DNA from: Tomocerus qinae
Lineage: Eukaryota > Arthropoda > Collembola > Entomobryomorpha > Tomoceridae
DNA length: 64,000 bases
Assembly: GCA_020055645.1 (NCBI GenBank)
Contig: CM034546.1
Span: forward strand, 2,170,001 to 2,234,000
Reading direction: 5' to 3'
Shown piece after piece: positions 35,045-48,051 of this stretch (within the stretch, counting starts at the first letter, position 1; every line of letters starts with the position of its first letter). The translations under genes and the position numbers were made by a program. The notes beneath the pieces are model-generated. The model ran no database searches, had not been told where the DNA came from, and worked only from the letters and a program-made list of their open reading frames with translations.

Positions 35045-36139
35045 AATATTGAACATGCTCCACAATTCATTAAGTAAGCTAAAATAAGATCATGGTTGGT
35101 GGACCATTATTAGGAAACGATATACCGTTTGTATGTTAATGTCTGATTCTCAGATTGCCTTCGAGTTTAGTTTATTGAACTGTCAAGATGTACTCAAGAA
35201 CAGCAGATAAATGGCACAGAGTTACATTGAAATGTTGTAGTAGTAGGCACGTATTAAGGAATTTGGGGCAGACCAAAATATTTTGGTATAAATGTAACAA
35301 TAAATATTAATTATTAACAATAAATAAATAGTCGAAGAACAATAAATGAAAATAGTTTCTATTTCCATAGAATGGAATCATTATTAAGTTCATTTTTAAT
35401 ACTAGGTCGTATTTATTGCGTACATGCTGATAGAATTATTCCTCAATAAAATTCGAAAGACAGGCAGACAGAAATGGATTACGCATAAAGTATCAGCATT
35501 GACTTGTTATAATGATAAACTTAGATTTAATTGTAACTGTTATAACGATGAGCGATAAATGCGAAGATATTGGAGAGTGATGATTTATTCCAACTAATAT
35601 ATTCATGTACCCACACCATACATAAGGTTACCAACTAAAAGTTGACCTACAATAATCATAAAAGTATGATAATGTGGCACTTGCCTTCTGCTGTCACCGA
35701 CGAAGTGAAACTTACAAAATAATGAAGGTTTTTTGACCGTTTAAGTAGGAGGGATTGCATTACAAATAAATAGTCTTAAATAATATGCACTGAAAATAGA
35801 ATTATGCAATGATATCTTTAACTTCAGCTAACCGATCGTCACCTGAAGACATGGACGGCAAATGAATACTTATTATCAGTTTTACGTTGAGGATATATCT
35901 GAAACCAAAAAAGATTATGCTGATTGCATTGGCGATGTGTAGTTGACAAAATTTGTCCCTCTATCCTATGCCAATAATGGAAATGGTCATGCTACAGATT
36001 GAGTTTTTACAAGATGAAGGAGACAATATAGACTTGGTTTTTGAAAAATGAATTATTTTTATATATGGGCTGTATAAATAATGTGAATTCCCTACTCCAG
36101 ACTCCATAGTCTCAAACTACCAAAGCTTCGACATTGCAA
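35045..36139. other. Intergenic
   Basis: AT-rich, without a supported gene or named repeat. Confidence 0.5.
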
Positions 36140-36397
36140 CAGTAATTCGTACAGGAATTAATCCAACTCTGATTGGTGAAAACTTATCATTTTGTAGCAA
36201 CAATCGTCAGCTGCTAAGCTATTTCATACTTTAGCACTGAATTTTATTGAAACTCTAAACACGAAATTTAAACGAAAATTTTTTACCATTTTTTACCATT
36301 TTTACCACTTACCACTACTTTTTAGGTGGTATTTAACGTTAAAAACCATTAGAAACCACTTACCACTGGTAAGTGGTAAATGGTATTCTGTACACTG
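36140..36397 (-). mobile_element. Truncated hAT-like element
   Basis: Reverse-orientation copy of the left ~260 bases of the element at 16043-16633, including the end gtacactg at 36390-36397. The other end is missing. Confidence 0.7.
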
Positions 36398-36899
36398 TTT
36401 AATTTTGATTGTGACATTACGTAGCAATTATTACATTAGCTGTTGTTATTGTTGCTACAATTTGCTCATATTAGTCTGTGTTAATATAGAATTGTAATTG
36501 AAGTCATTACCAACATGAAGTTAAAAGTGTCTCTCTAATTAAAGACATCATCCTTATTAGATTTACATAACAAAAAGTAAAAAAAGGATGGTTATTCTAA
36601 ATCGGTGAAAGTATTCTGGAAATGATATTCTAGAATTGGTTTGAATTTTAACCTCACCCAATACAAAAAACGGATTTACCTTATGCTAATTGGTTCCCTA
36701 AGGGATGAAGTTTAAACTATAGTGATAAAATTAAAATTTTCAGATTAATTCACAAATAAACATAGTCACACCTTATTTGGCACCAATTTAGATACAATTA
36801 AATTAATTTCATGGTGATTTCACATGTTAACAATTAATAAGGTTATTGGGTCCAATGTCGAATTCAAGCTTCAACAAGGTGAAAAAGAATTACCGTATT

Positions 36900-37300
36900 A
36901 ATCAAATTAATTCTCCGGTTGTAATTGTTTCATTGGCCATTTTTAAGCTGCTGAAAACAATGAAACTCGATAAAGTTAACCAGGGTGGTGAATTATTTTG
37001 ATACAGAGAATTATTTTACAAACAGTCAATTTTTATTAAAGGCCGGGGCCAGTGAAAAGTAAATGATTTCTTGACTATCATATTTCTCATTATGGGGACT
37101 AGGGTAAATACATGTGCACTCAAATACACCTACTACCTGACCTGACCTACTGAAACTTAGATTAGAATGGCGAATTATTTCGATGCGGAGAATTATTGCT
37201 CAAAGGCTATTATTTTGCTCATGAAAACGATAAAATCGAAATAGTTAGCCATAGGTGGAGCACTATTTCAATACGGAGAATTATCTCAATTAAAACGGTA
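36900..37300. repeat. Degenerate repeat gaattatttcgatgcggagaatta
   Basis: Three loosely spaced copies of gaattattt(c/t)gat(a/g)c(a/g)gag (near 36990, 37170 and 37260). Old and weak. Confidence 0.35.
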
Positions 37301-37464
37301 CTTAAATTGGTTATCCGTTTTCCGTGTTGTAATCAAATTAAACCATTCATACAAAGTGACAAGTATAAGTGGTTCAGTTGTTCCACTTTATTTTATCACT
37401 ACTCATGGAAGCAACTTTTGATTGTAAAAACAAAGTACTTGTTGGGTACATTCTCTTGCATTAG

Positions 37465-37472
37465 TATATAAA
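37465..37472 (+). promoter_or_regulatory. TATA box, crystallin-like gene 2
   Basis: TATATAAA, with a plausible start about 30 bases on and the ATG at 37546. Confidence 0.6.
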
Positions 37473-37545
37473 TGCAGCAGTTCTACAATGAGACTTCATT
37501 TCAACTAATGTAATAACTATCATTCATCTCAAAAATTTCGCGAAC

Positions 37546-40364
37546 ATGATTCGAAAACCTCTCTTAGTTTTTGGTTTCCTATTTGCATGCTGTTATTCTT
37601 TTCAACATGAGTTTACTATATATTCTGGCACTGACCTAACTGGGGATTCCGTCACTGTGAGATCGAAACAGCACGATTTGGTTTCTTTGGCCCCCCCAAT
37701 AATCACCAACAGCTTTGTGTATTGTGTTCGAGGATAGTAAGTCACTTCGGTTTTTGATCTTGAATAAATGTGTCAGCAACAAAAAATATCCCTTTTGCCC
37801 TCTTTTTACAAAAAGGTATGCAATTTGGGAAAAGTTGATCTTTTCCATTTTTAAACATCAAAATTTTGTATTCTACTTATTGGAATGGGTGACAATTAAT
37901 TTGTATGGCACACACATGACTTTTGTATGGGGGATTTTTTGACATTTAGTGTGACTTTGTATGGTGTGTTATGACTTACCTAATGAATTTGTATGGAAAA
38001 AATGACTGTATGGTGATAATTTTTTATAAGCATGCATAGTATATCAATATATATCACCATGGGTTGTTAAATTTATCCAAATCTAAAAATATACTGTAGA
38101 ATGATTAAGACCCAAGCTACAGCCAAGAACAGTCGTGCACAAATCATGGATAGTTAGTTATGTGTGTAAAGTGAAGTCAATGCTCTGAGCTGCGACGTTA
38201 TCATCATTAGCATGTTGCCATGATTCTTCCAATCTGTACATTTCCTCTCCTCTGCATCTGCGTTTGATTTATTTTGTTAAAAACTGCTTGTAATTGAACA
38301 CAATTACCATTGCCGGGACAATTTACCTATGATGTTAAATTAGCTTAATATTAGTAGCAATCAAAAGTAAAATCGAATCGGATTTGATTTAGATTCAGAT
38401 TGAAGAAAATGGATCAAATTCAACATAGCTTTTGAGTGCTTTGATTGAAATAATTTGACAACTATGACGATTCAATAACAAAAGTAATGATATTCTACAG
38501 CTTAGCCAAGGTGAGTGGAATTGTCATGGTAATTGTCCCCATAACAATTTCACTCACCTTGAACTTAGCTAAAAAGTGTTAGGCTGATTCCGCACTTTAG
38601 CACTACCGCCTACGATTTTCCAACCAAAATCTTTCTAATCCGAATCTGAATCGTCCCAGGAAACGATTCAAAAAATTCCGATGAGAACGATACGATTTTC
38701 TTGTTCGCGCATGAGCAGACGCAGTTTTGATGCGAAAAAGTAAATCAAATCGGATTTGATTCTACTTTTGATTACTACCATTGCCAAATTGCCATACAAA
38801 GTCATAAATCGCCATACAAAGTCACACTATCTATATTTACCTCTCCCATGCAAAAGTCATATGTTGGCCATACAAATTCCTATTTTCCTTATTGGAATGT
38901 ATAATATTTAATATGATATTTAATTAGAAAAAATAACAGATTTGGACAAGGTATCGAAAAACCCGGGTTTTTTAGGAAAAAATCCTCGACCCCGGGTTTT
39001 TTAGGGTTTTTTGGGTTTTTTGGGTTTAAGGGTTTTTTATATAACTATAGGTATAAATGCAAGCCTATATTAAACCATATATGTAAACTACAGCTGACAA
39101 TAACAACAACCGTATCAACTACTATTATTTACGTCAATGAAAACAAAAATTAAATTTTAACATGTTGTAACGTAGCAAACACGCAGTATTTTTTGTGAAT
39201 ACCTATTTTATTATTGCTGTTTGATAACAACTAGTGGAAAATTAAGTTTTATATTTTACTAATTACATTGACTTTATGAAATTATCCCTTCGTTAATGTG
39301 GAGTTTTAATTATGAAGCACTACATTAACGAATATGTAAGCGAGAAATTAAAATTGAGCATAATTATGTGTACAACAATATTATAAATATAATCTTCAAA
39401 ATGCAGTGACCAATGTATATACATAAAACTAATATAATATAGTAAATCACATCAAGATACATTAATTTTAATTGCACGTACAAATGTAGAAGCTGTATCT
39501 TGTTTCCACCTGATTATGCATTTGTTTACATGTTTAAGACAAAATTAGTAAGTTTTGCTTATCTAGATGGAGCTGTAGTGTACATTTCTGTATATTTTGT
39601 AAAAAACCCAAAAAACCCAATAAACCCCGGGTTTTTTAAGTGAAGCGGGGTGGGTTTTTTGCCAAAAAACCCAAAAAACCCCAACCCATAAAAAACCCGA
39701 CCCACAACCCTGGATTTGGAACGTTTTACTTTCCACACATAAATACAAAAAAACAATCTGTCTGTATCAATTGGTTCAAATTGACAACTTCTTCCCCGCG
39801 TAAGAACGCAAAAATAAAAAAGGACAACCCTAAAAAATTAGTTGCGCTTTTGTTCACTATAATATTTAAAATTGTGAGAAAATACTATTGTAATTCGAGA
39901 TAATATATTAACTAATTTACAGCTGGTTTGGATATAATGATAACGACTATATATTCAGGACAATTCACGAATGGAACGAGAATATTGTTTGTACTGGGAG
40001 TGGTGCAATAAAAGACGTGAAGTCCCTGCGGTATGTGGGACCATCGAATACAGACACCGAAAGCATTTCCTTGTACTACCATAATAGTTTTGGTGGCACC
40101 GAAATAGTGATTGACCGATCCGCATATGCTAACATTCCATTTGCCCCTAAAACACTTTTAACTACCGCGTGGTCTAATTGGACGTTGTACAGTGGAAGTA
40201 ATTTTGATGGAACTGCAATATGTTACATATCAACTAGAGAGTACCATGTTGTAAATGTAAACACAACATTTAGTGAAAATATAAAATCAGTGTTAAAAGG
40301 TTGCAACAGAAGAATCGATACGTATCTTTACGCCGATACTGTTGATACGAAAATGTTTACGTAA
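37546..40364 (+). CDS. Secreted beta/gamma-crystallin-like protein 2, 210 aa, two exons
   Basis: Exons 37546-37736 (191 bp) and 39923-40364 (442 bp), phase-2 intron (TA|GTAAGT, TTTACAG|C). Exon lengths and intron phase equal those of the paralogue at 16876-18063. Signal peptide MIRKPLLVFGFLFACCYSF. Greek-key-like motifs: EFTIYSGTDLTG, SISLYYHNSFGG and NWTLYSGSNFDG, with a weaker second motif at the splice (YWFGYNDNDYIF). Shared landmarks with the paralogue are RYxGP, FxPKxLLTT and SVLKGC/SILKGC. The 2.2-kb intron is four times longer because of several inserted elements. AATAAA lies at 40518. Function not known; extracellular structural or Ca-binding role possible. Confidence 0.8.
37893..38882. 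mobile_element. TIR element in crystallin-like intron (outer)
   Basis: Inverted ends about 75 bases long: aatttgtatggcacacacat ... gtgtgactttgtatgg on the left, the reverse on the right (38795-38880). No transposase. A second element sits inside it. Confidence 0.65.
38352..38782. mobile_element. Nested MITE
   Basis: Inverted ends tagtagcaatcaaaagtaaa / reverse of tagtaatcaaaagtagaatc, about 40 bases each. Lies inside the element 37893-38882. Confidence 0.65.
38950..39713. mobile_element. Element with cccgggtttttt subterminal repeats
   Basis: Both ends are packed with aaaaaaccc / cccgggtttttt in inverted arrangement. The right end, reversed, starts ccagggttgtggg, which looks hAT-like. The AT-rich centre has no ORF. 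Confidence 0.5.
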
Positions 40365-41088
40365 ACAACACAAACTAGGCCATGTACAAAATTATATTAT
40401 TTTCAGAATACATTTTCAAGAGAATTAAAAGAAAGTGCTTTTCTAATGTCTATTGTGTAGAAACCAAATACTGTAGAAAATTTTTGATAATTTAACGTTA
40501 TTGAAATTATGAAATTTAATAAAAAAATTGTTATAAATCATTTTCACGGAACACTTTTTGCTTGTCATCAATTTCTTGGACGTATAACTACAGGACATTT
40601 ATTAATCATTTTACTGGGCTTTTCCTAATGCCTAAAAATAATATTGAACATATTAAGGATTTCTAACAAAATTGATTTAACTTTTCTGGTTAATGAGTAA
40701 TGATGGTAAAATTCTGGATGAAAAATAATATTATCAGTAATAATGATATCCATCCAACATGCAACATTCATATTGTCAATGTTAAAATTGAAGGGACATT
40801 TTGCCTTAAATACCATAAAAAATTTCAGTTTCCGTTTCCAATCTATATTTATTTGTGCATCAATAATATTAGTGATAGTTAATGCATAGTAAGTGAATTG
40901 TATTTTCAGATTACTGAAATCATTATAAATTTAAGTCAAATTCCCACTGCAATCAATTGTTTTACTTTATTTCCTTAGCACTCCGGGAATCTAAGTGAAA
41001 TTAGCCTACAAAGCACTTAAAGTTAAAAGTTACAGTTGATATACATAGATAACATAACAATAACATGTTACAATACTATATTGAAAGT
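40365..41088. other. 3' flank and intergenic
   Basis: AT-rich. The polyadenylation signal of crystallin-like gene 2 is at 40518. Nothing else seen. Confidence 0.5.
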
Positions 41089-41300
41089 CTAGACTGGGAA
41101 ATGCCACTAGTAGGGAATATCTAATATCCCTCAGGGAAATATAGGTATTAAAATTGATGGGAAAAAATAATTTTCCCAAAATTCTAATTTTTGGCTTTGA
41201 TTCATATGATTTCCTTTGCAGTAGTTTCCATTTCCACAATTTCTCATATCCAGATGTCCAAAAAACATGCGTGGGAAATGGGAATATTGGAAACTATAGA
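41089..41300. repeat. Dispersed gggaaat-rich repeat, copy 2
   Basis: Starts gactgggaaatg and ends gtgggaaatgggaatattgg; contains the family core (reverse ggacatctggatatgagaaa). Lies just downstream of the gustatory receptor gene. Confidence 0.55.
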
Positions 41301-41425
41301 AAACTATTTTTTGAAATCTTACAAGCAACTACCTAACTACCTTATTTATACCTTTAGTGGCACAGCAGTATGCAGTATACACAATAATAAAGACATTGGC
41401 AATTCAAAATGTTATGCACCTAATT

Positions 41426-43132
41426 TTAAGCACCGCCAGTCGTCAATAATAGATCTATAGTGTAGTCGACGATGAGAGCCAGAAATGTGAAAGTGGTGGA
41501 TATCTGAAGGTAGAAGAATGGCCCTACATCTATTTTTAATGGTTTGCATCCTCTGCAAAAACGTCTCATGGCCTTGTTCCCTTTTTCTTTTCATATACGA
41601 TTGAATTCCAACGACATTTCATTCAATTCTGCTCCTTGGGGAATGAGACAGATGGCCAAAATGAGGACTATTACCAGAATGGATGGCCATAACAAGTACG
41701 TAGGCATCCCAACAGCTTCGTATGTTGTAATGATGGCATAGTTGACAATTACAGCCAATACGAATCCAAGTCCATACAAAGTTGGGGCTGCGAAGACAGT
41801 GGCTTGATTGACTAGATTGTTAGTCAGCTGTAGTATTATCTGAGTTTGTCGAATCCAGTAATAAAGATCCCGGATTTGCATCAGCCGCTCAAGTCTCTTC
41901 TTTGGACTTTCGTTTTCCACCTCTACGTCCAAATTCTCCAGAATGATTGGGGCCATGTGGCTGATATAGTTTAGCCAGCCTTTAGATGTTTGGATGTACA
42001 TCAATCCTGCCATCATGAGAAAAATGAATAAGCCGCCAATAAGGTATTCCCCAATTAATATTGCCAGGACGCCAATCAATTTAATTCCCAAGGGAAACTC
42101 GTTAACCACTGAATCAAGAGGGCCGTATGGGTGCAAGATCTCAGCAATCGCCAAAATTACCATTATCAAAAATATGCCTGGCATTATTAGAAACAGTGAC
42201 TTTTCTATTGTGCCTGCTTCCGGTTCTTCCACTGCTCCAAATTTTCCAAAACGATCTAAAAGAAATTTCAAATTGGTTTTTAGTGATTTCAGTACTTTAA
42301 ATATAAGGCATTATTTAATTACACATTTAATTTCTCGTCACAGACTTCCAGCATTATTTTCAAAAAGAATCGACATTAACAGCATCATAAAAACGGTCAA
42401 CCATTACATGATTATGGTTCAGGGAACAAACAAGGCACTCCTTTTTACAAAACAGTAAAAAATTACTATTTTAAAAAAGCAGTCCTTTTTACTTTTTTTA
42501 CCTTATTTACATGTAAAGTCAAAGTAAATGGAGCAAGCTGCTACATCAAAAAAGGTAAAAAGGCAAAAAAGGACTGCTTTTTAAAAATTTACTTTTTCCT
42601 TTTAATAAAAAAGGCAAAAAAGTAAAAAAGGTAGTTGTGTTTCCTGCATGGTTAACCCACAATAATCTTGTGTTATATCTAAGGTAACTTTGAACAAATG
42701 ATTCGTATCTCACTTTGTTAGTGTGCATTTGAATATTATTGACTTTTAAAGATAATTACCTTTTAGTATAAGGTCCATTAATTGTAAGCGCATCGCAGGG
42801 TATCTAGGTTTCCAGAATACGGTTCCAATGCATACATCCATGATTAAGACTAGCACTGTTACCATAGAATGCACCAAAATGTCGATGACGTCGAATCCAT
42901 TGTTAAAATCGGACGTAGATATTATCCACGTAAATCTGATCAGGATTCCAATGAAAAGGGCATTTGCAATTGCCATCAAGATCACCCATCCCATCTGAAT
43001 CCATTTGTTGTCATTCCAATCCACTGCCGTAACATTTTCTCCTTCTATAACTGGTACATAAAGTTTGAAAGGATGGGGACCAAATATTTTCCAATACAAA
43101 ATGGATGCCCTATTTATGTGTTTAGAAAACAT
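41426..43132 (-). CDS. Gustatory-receptor-like 7-TM protein, 384 aa, three exons
   Basis: Exons 42760-43132, 41599-42255 and 41426-41550, with donors GTAATT and GTATAT and acceptors CTTTTAG and GCAGAG; total exactly 385 codons. Predicted membrane segments: WVILMAIANALFIGILI and ILVHSMVTVLVLIMDV (exon 1); LFLIMPGIFLIMVILAIA, IGVLAILIGEYLIGGLFIF, PTLYGLGFVLAVIVNYA and LLWPSILVIVLILAICLI (exon 2); FFYLQISTTFTFLALIVDY (exon 3). The last exon (CKPLKIDVGPFFYLQISTTF) matches the conserved end of insect chemoreceptors, where TM7 follows an xKP...GxFF motif; the canonical TYhhhhhQF signature is not present. Length and topology fit a Gr. The 48-bp intron 2 is short, and its acceptor uses the second of two adjacent AGs to keep frame. 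Ligand unknown. Confidence 0.75.
42450..42610. repeat. Inverted repeat in Gr intron 1
   Basis: aaaaaagcagtccttttt and its reverse aaaaaggactgcttttt lie about 110 bases apart, within T/A-rich tracts. MITE-like. Confidence 0.5.
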
Positions 43133-45466
43133 TTTTGGAAAAATCTAATAAGAATTAAAGTAACCTCTATCTATCAGAAATTATTAATAAAAGCTAAATG
43201 AATATAATTCTTGTTTGTGGATTACTACTATCTAACTATTTGCATGCACTTTTATATTTAATTAAGCCTTCTCTCAACAACTTTCAGGATTTAAGCTTCT
43301 CCTAACAAATAATTACCGCTATTTAAAAAAAACTATGATCATCTGTTTATTAGTCAGACAATTTATTAGCTATGTTCAGTTTCTATCAAACTTTTAAACT
43401 TGTCTAACCCTGCATCCTGTACTGTTCGTAGACTCTATTACTTCTAAGTATAACTTATAAAACATTATTCGACTTTGCGTGGAGTTGGACTTTAAATTAT
43501 ATAAAAGCTTGTGTTGCAATGGTTTTCTTGAGAAAATTAAATAAATCCATCAAACGGACATTATTTGGCAGCGTGTTCCTGGGTACTATAAATAATGTCG
43601 ACATTTGGGTAATCCCAACTGCATTCCAATTTTTCTAAAGTGATACTCTTGTCGCGGGGGAAACCTTTTATAACTAAAGTATTTAGGACATGTCAAAAAA
43701 CTCGAGCGTTTATGTCAAAGACTGTGAAGTTGTTCGCCAGCGTCCACTAGTACTAGTATCTACAGACAGGTGGGCAGGTGGGCACACAAATTAAAAGGTA
43801 AAGTATCCTAGAGTCATTCTATTTTTTTTAAACCCAACGAATTTTAGGTTTAATTTTCATAAGTTTGATTAATTTCTTTGAACCATGTTCGAAAATTGTG
43901 TACGAGCAAAACTAGTGTGAAAACTATGTAATTTGCAGGTTGCAGGCGTCGGAAGTGTATTTATTATACGCTTAAAATATTTTCGAATGGTTAATCTGAC
44001 CGTCTTGAGACTTTGTATCTGTATGTGAATGTTTCGTGTTATATTGGATATCAAAAAAGTTTTAAGAAATTATTTTTTGGTTTTTAGAAAATCTATATCC
44101 AATGTATTTAAGCCAATGGTCGGATAAGTCGGATTAGAAAATATTTCCACCAATATATTATAGCTTGAGGGGCATTACAAAAAATTTTTTGGCATTTTAA
44201 ACAAATAAATTTCTGACCTTTGGACTTGTAACTAATGAGGTTTGAAGAAAATGGAGTTTAAACTTAAAATTGGCTACTGAGCAAAGGTAACAATATGGAC
44301 TACGACACAGTTAAGCAGAAAAAGTTTCTTTACTTTCTTTCTGGGAAGAACAGGCAACTTTCAGTCGCTCTACTACTGTCAACTGTGCTGAATACATTTA
44401 TTCAATACATAATTGATGAACATTTCTAGGCTTTGATGTAATACTAGTTGGTCCATCAAATAACCCCGTGCAGTCTAAACGACCCGTGCCAATAATCTAC
44501 CTTGAGTGTTTTTGGCACATTCTCAGCAAAACGCATTTATGTGAACAAACAGTTTGGTTTCGTTGAATATATTGCATTAGTCTGACGAAAGAATCAAATG
44601 TATTAGGAATAAGTTAAATATTCTTAGAAAATGCTTGGGCTTAACATTTTCTAAGAATATTTAGTAAAGCATATATAGGACTTCCTGCTATTCAGCAGCT
44701 TTCTTCACATTGCATTTGATTTGAGCAATATCGTTCGTGACTAGGGGGAAACTTTTACTAAAACGCTTCTGCTTTTACACAACTTTTACTCAGCGCAGAC
44801 GGGACATAATGAGGACATGACATGTCTTTATTCTCCTAGATAGAAAGGCGAAAATTCTTAGGTGGTAACAAGTTTGTACTTCAATTAAGGTTATACATTG
44901 GAGTTTGAGAATGAAATGAGAAATAAACGAAGCCTTATTTTAAACTGGTGTTGTTGACAATACGTAAATTACAGGGTTACAGAAACAGGTTTCCAATTAT
45001 CAAGATAATTTAATGCAGTATACAGACATGCAAGTTCCTATCTGCAATTATGCCTACAAACGCCACCTCTAATTTTAAAAAGATAAATATTTTAAAATAA
45101 TTGTCCATGGTATTGTACAATACGTTTCAGAAATTGATCGACAATTAAAAATTGAAGATCTATACGGAGTTTACTGTCATTTTTGAGCTCAGTTTTTTTA
45201 GCATCCTTAGGAAATGAATAGATGTCCATTGTCCATTAAAAGTAAGCAAACCAGGAAAATAATAAATTATCCGTCTTCAAAACAAGCACTGGCACCGTCC
45301 TGCTGGACAAATGCTTATTATGAAAGCTCTGGTCAATTATATCAACATCTGGAATTTGTTATTTTTGACTTGGAAGGAAAATATTTTATGCAGACTGAAA
45401 GTTTTTTGTTATCTACCTAAAAGCAACACGGAACGGATTTATATGATGTATTCCGTCTTTATTATT
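43133..45466. other. Intergenic, with one perfect hairpin
   Basis: No gene. At 44615-44663 two perfect 19-bp inverted arms (taaatattcttagaaaatg) surround an 11-base loop, seven bases before tatata. The rest is AT-rich single-copy-looking DNA. Confidence 0.5.
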
Positions 45467-47242
45467 GAGTAAATACATAAGAGACCATGCAGGCTCGGAA
45501 CAAAATGTCACAGCCAAAGTTGTTACTTTCAGATTCTAATCTACTTAGTGATATGAAAAAAACAATTTCAGGATTTTTTTTGAAAACCCGCCGTTTTTAG
45601 GTTATGGCGGTTTTCCGCCTTATGTCGTTCATCTATGATTCATTTCTAAACTACTTGACCGATTTTCATGAAACCGGCGCCATTCTGCTCGCAAACGCTT
45701 TCTTCACATGGCCCCTTTTTTAGTTTTTCAAATTTGTTTCAAAATTTTGAAAAAAATTTCGAAAAATTTCGAAAAAAAACTTTTTGAACGTTTTTATTAG
45801 AACTATAGTGAACCCAGCTAAGGGGGCAAATCTAGCACTCAAGAAAAATTCAGCAGGCCACCCTCACAGTAATAAAAACAATTTCGAAAACATCCCATTA
45901 GGTTGTTAACTTTGTAAATACAAAGTACATTTATATTAATACACCTTTATTTTCTACAGTGGTTGGAAAAATTAGCTGCAGCCCCAACTTCCTGATAAAA
46001 AGGAATTTCCTACACCAAAATAATAACTGTAGATAGTAGCATCAATTATAGGGAACAATGAAAGACTATTTCCGAAAAAAACCCACAAAGTTACCAAAAC
46101 TTTTAAAATCGAAAAAATAAGATTCCCTCTTGGATTTCGGAAAAACGTTCAAATCCCATGAGTACAACTTACGAATAAATATTTTTAAAGAATAGTTAAT
46201 TACCCAGTGCTGTTATTTAATTCTACAAAAAGATATCCCAACTGGCACAAAGGAATTAAGAGGGTAGTAAAAAGTAAACCTAGCTCTATTAAAAAATGTT
46301 GAATAAGTTTTTCGATATTATAGCAGAACCAATTTGGGTTAGAAGTTTTGAAATGCTATTTAATACGCACACTCAACATTACGATCATTACGAAATGTTC
46401 CCTTTCGCTAATCATTTCCATTCGATCCCCAGTCACCATTCAACCTTCTTATGTAAACTATTATTATTTAGATGTTACAACAATAATATGAAACAACTCA
46501 TTTCGTTGGTTTAGAGGAGTTGGGCTTGCGCATTTTACTTTTTTTTTGCTTTTAAGGAGCCTGCATATATTCCGTGTGCAGTTGATGGGTGGAGGGGATA
46601 GCCAAAAGTGTGGTGCAGTCAGCACTTGCGTTACACATGTGGGAGGGGGTTTTGCTTTACGTAATATATGCAGGTTCCCTAGGTTCTCCCTACCACACGT
46701 ACATATATATATATATATAGACAGGTAAATTTATCAAGTCTGCGATTATATATAGAGATTATCAAATGCGATAAAAACGCTAGTTCTGACCAAAAACTCT
46801 ATAGTGGTTTTCATTCATTCATTTTAATGGCTTTATTTTTGATATATACACCCTAATTATTGAGTTTTTGGTCAGAATTAGCGTTTTTATCGCATTTAAT
46901 AATAATTCTAATAAAAACTTTCAAAAAAAATTTTTTTCGAAATTTTTCGAAAGATTTTTCAAAATTTTGGAAAAAAATTGAAAAACTAAAGAAGGGGCCA
47001 TGTGAGGAAAGCGTTTGCGAGCAGAATGGCGCCGGTTTCATGAAAATCGGTCAAGGAGTTTAGAAATGAATCATAGATGAACGACATAAGGCGGAAAACC
47101 GCCATAACCTAAAAACGGCGGGTTTTCAAAAAAAATCCTGAAATTGTTTTTTTCATATCACTAAGTAGATTAGAATCTGAAAGTAACAACTTTGGCTGTG
47201 ACATTTTGTTCCGAGCCTGCATGGTCTCTTATGTATTTACTC
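45467..47242. mobile_element. 1.8-kb element with ~340-bp terminal inverted repeats
   Basis: Ends gagtaaatacataagagacc on the left and the reverse on the right. The arms continue through gttccgagcctgcatgg, gcggttttccgcc and ggcgccattctgctcgc. The interior holds another inverted repeat (46765-46900; gcgataaaaacgctagttct) and a fragment of the composite repeat of 15/21 kb (46600-46700). No transposase-like ORF, so it is non-autonomous. Confidence 0.8.
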
Positions 47243-48051
47243 TATTAATAAGAAGTGTTACAATGTTCACAAAGTTTAAACTTAATGCAAGCGTATAACC
47301 TCCAATGTTGGACGTCAAGTGGCCTGCCAGTGACTTGGAAAATGACATTACAGGAGAAGTCCAGCCATAGTTTGAAAACCCAGTAACTAATCACACATGG
47401 CAAGTAGTTTGAGATTGAAAGATGCGACTTTTGTAGGTGGAACTCTTATCGGTAATGAAAATAGACATTTCCCACAATTCTAGGATAACACAAGGTACTG
47501 TAGTCATTTCAATACCTATTCAAGTTAATTTAGTGATCGGTCACCAATTGTAGGAAACCTCTATTCGTGATTTAAACTTCACAATATCAATTGTTGCAAT
47601 TTATGCCAAGCCAAATCTTGGCTAATCTGACAGTAAAAATGTTACATACTATTCTTTAATGGTGTGAATTATTTTAATGCCCAACTTCATAATCAACCTC
47701 TGAACATAATTGCCTATTATAACTCGCTGGACCTCCCATCATACAATTTATCTACATAAGTTGCTACATGGTGATTATGTATGAACTTCGGCAGAATTAA
47801 TTTTGTAGTTTTCCCTTACAGGTAGTTACACCAAATTTCCTTGTAATGACAACTAATTACCTTGTCAGGTAATTGACTGTACAAATTAAAATTCTGACAT
47901 TAAGATTATTAAGATACTTTGTGTGAGCATATCTAAAGCTACCTTGAAACCACTACCTTATTGTATGGGAGTTATTCTGTAAAGTTTAGTACTCGTTCTG
48001 ATATATCAATAAGTGTTGTTTTTATTAACTATCCCATGATCCATACGTGCA
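47243..48051. other. Intergenic
   Basis: No gene or named repeat recognised. Confidence 0.5.

Noticed and set aside
39559..39903. ORFs on both strands around 39.6 kb (GFFGFF-type peptides)
   Set aside because: Products of the ccc/tttttt subterminal repeats of a transposon.
46296..46514. 72-codon ORF inside the 1.8-kb TIR element as a transposase
   Set aside because: Too short and without a DDE-type motif or DNA-binding domain.
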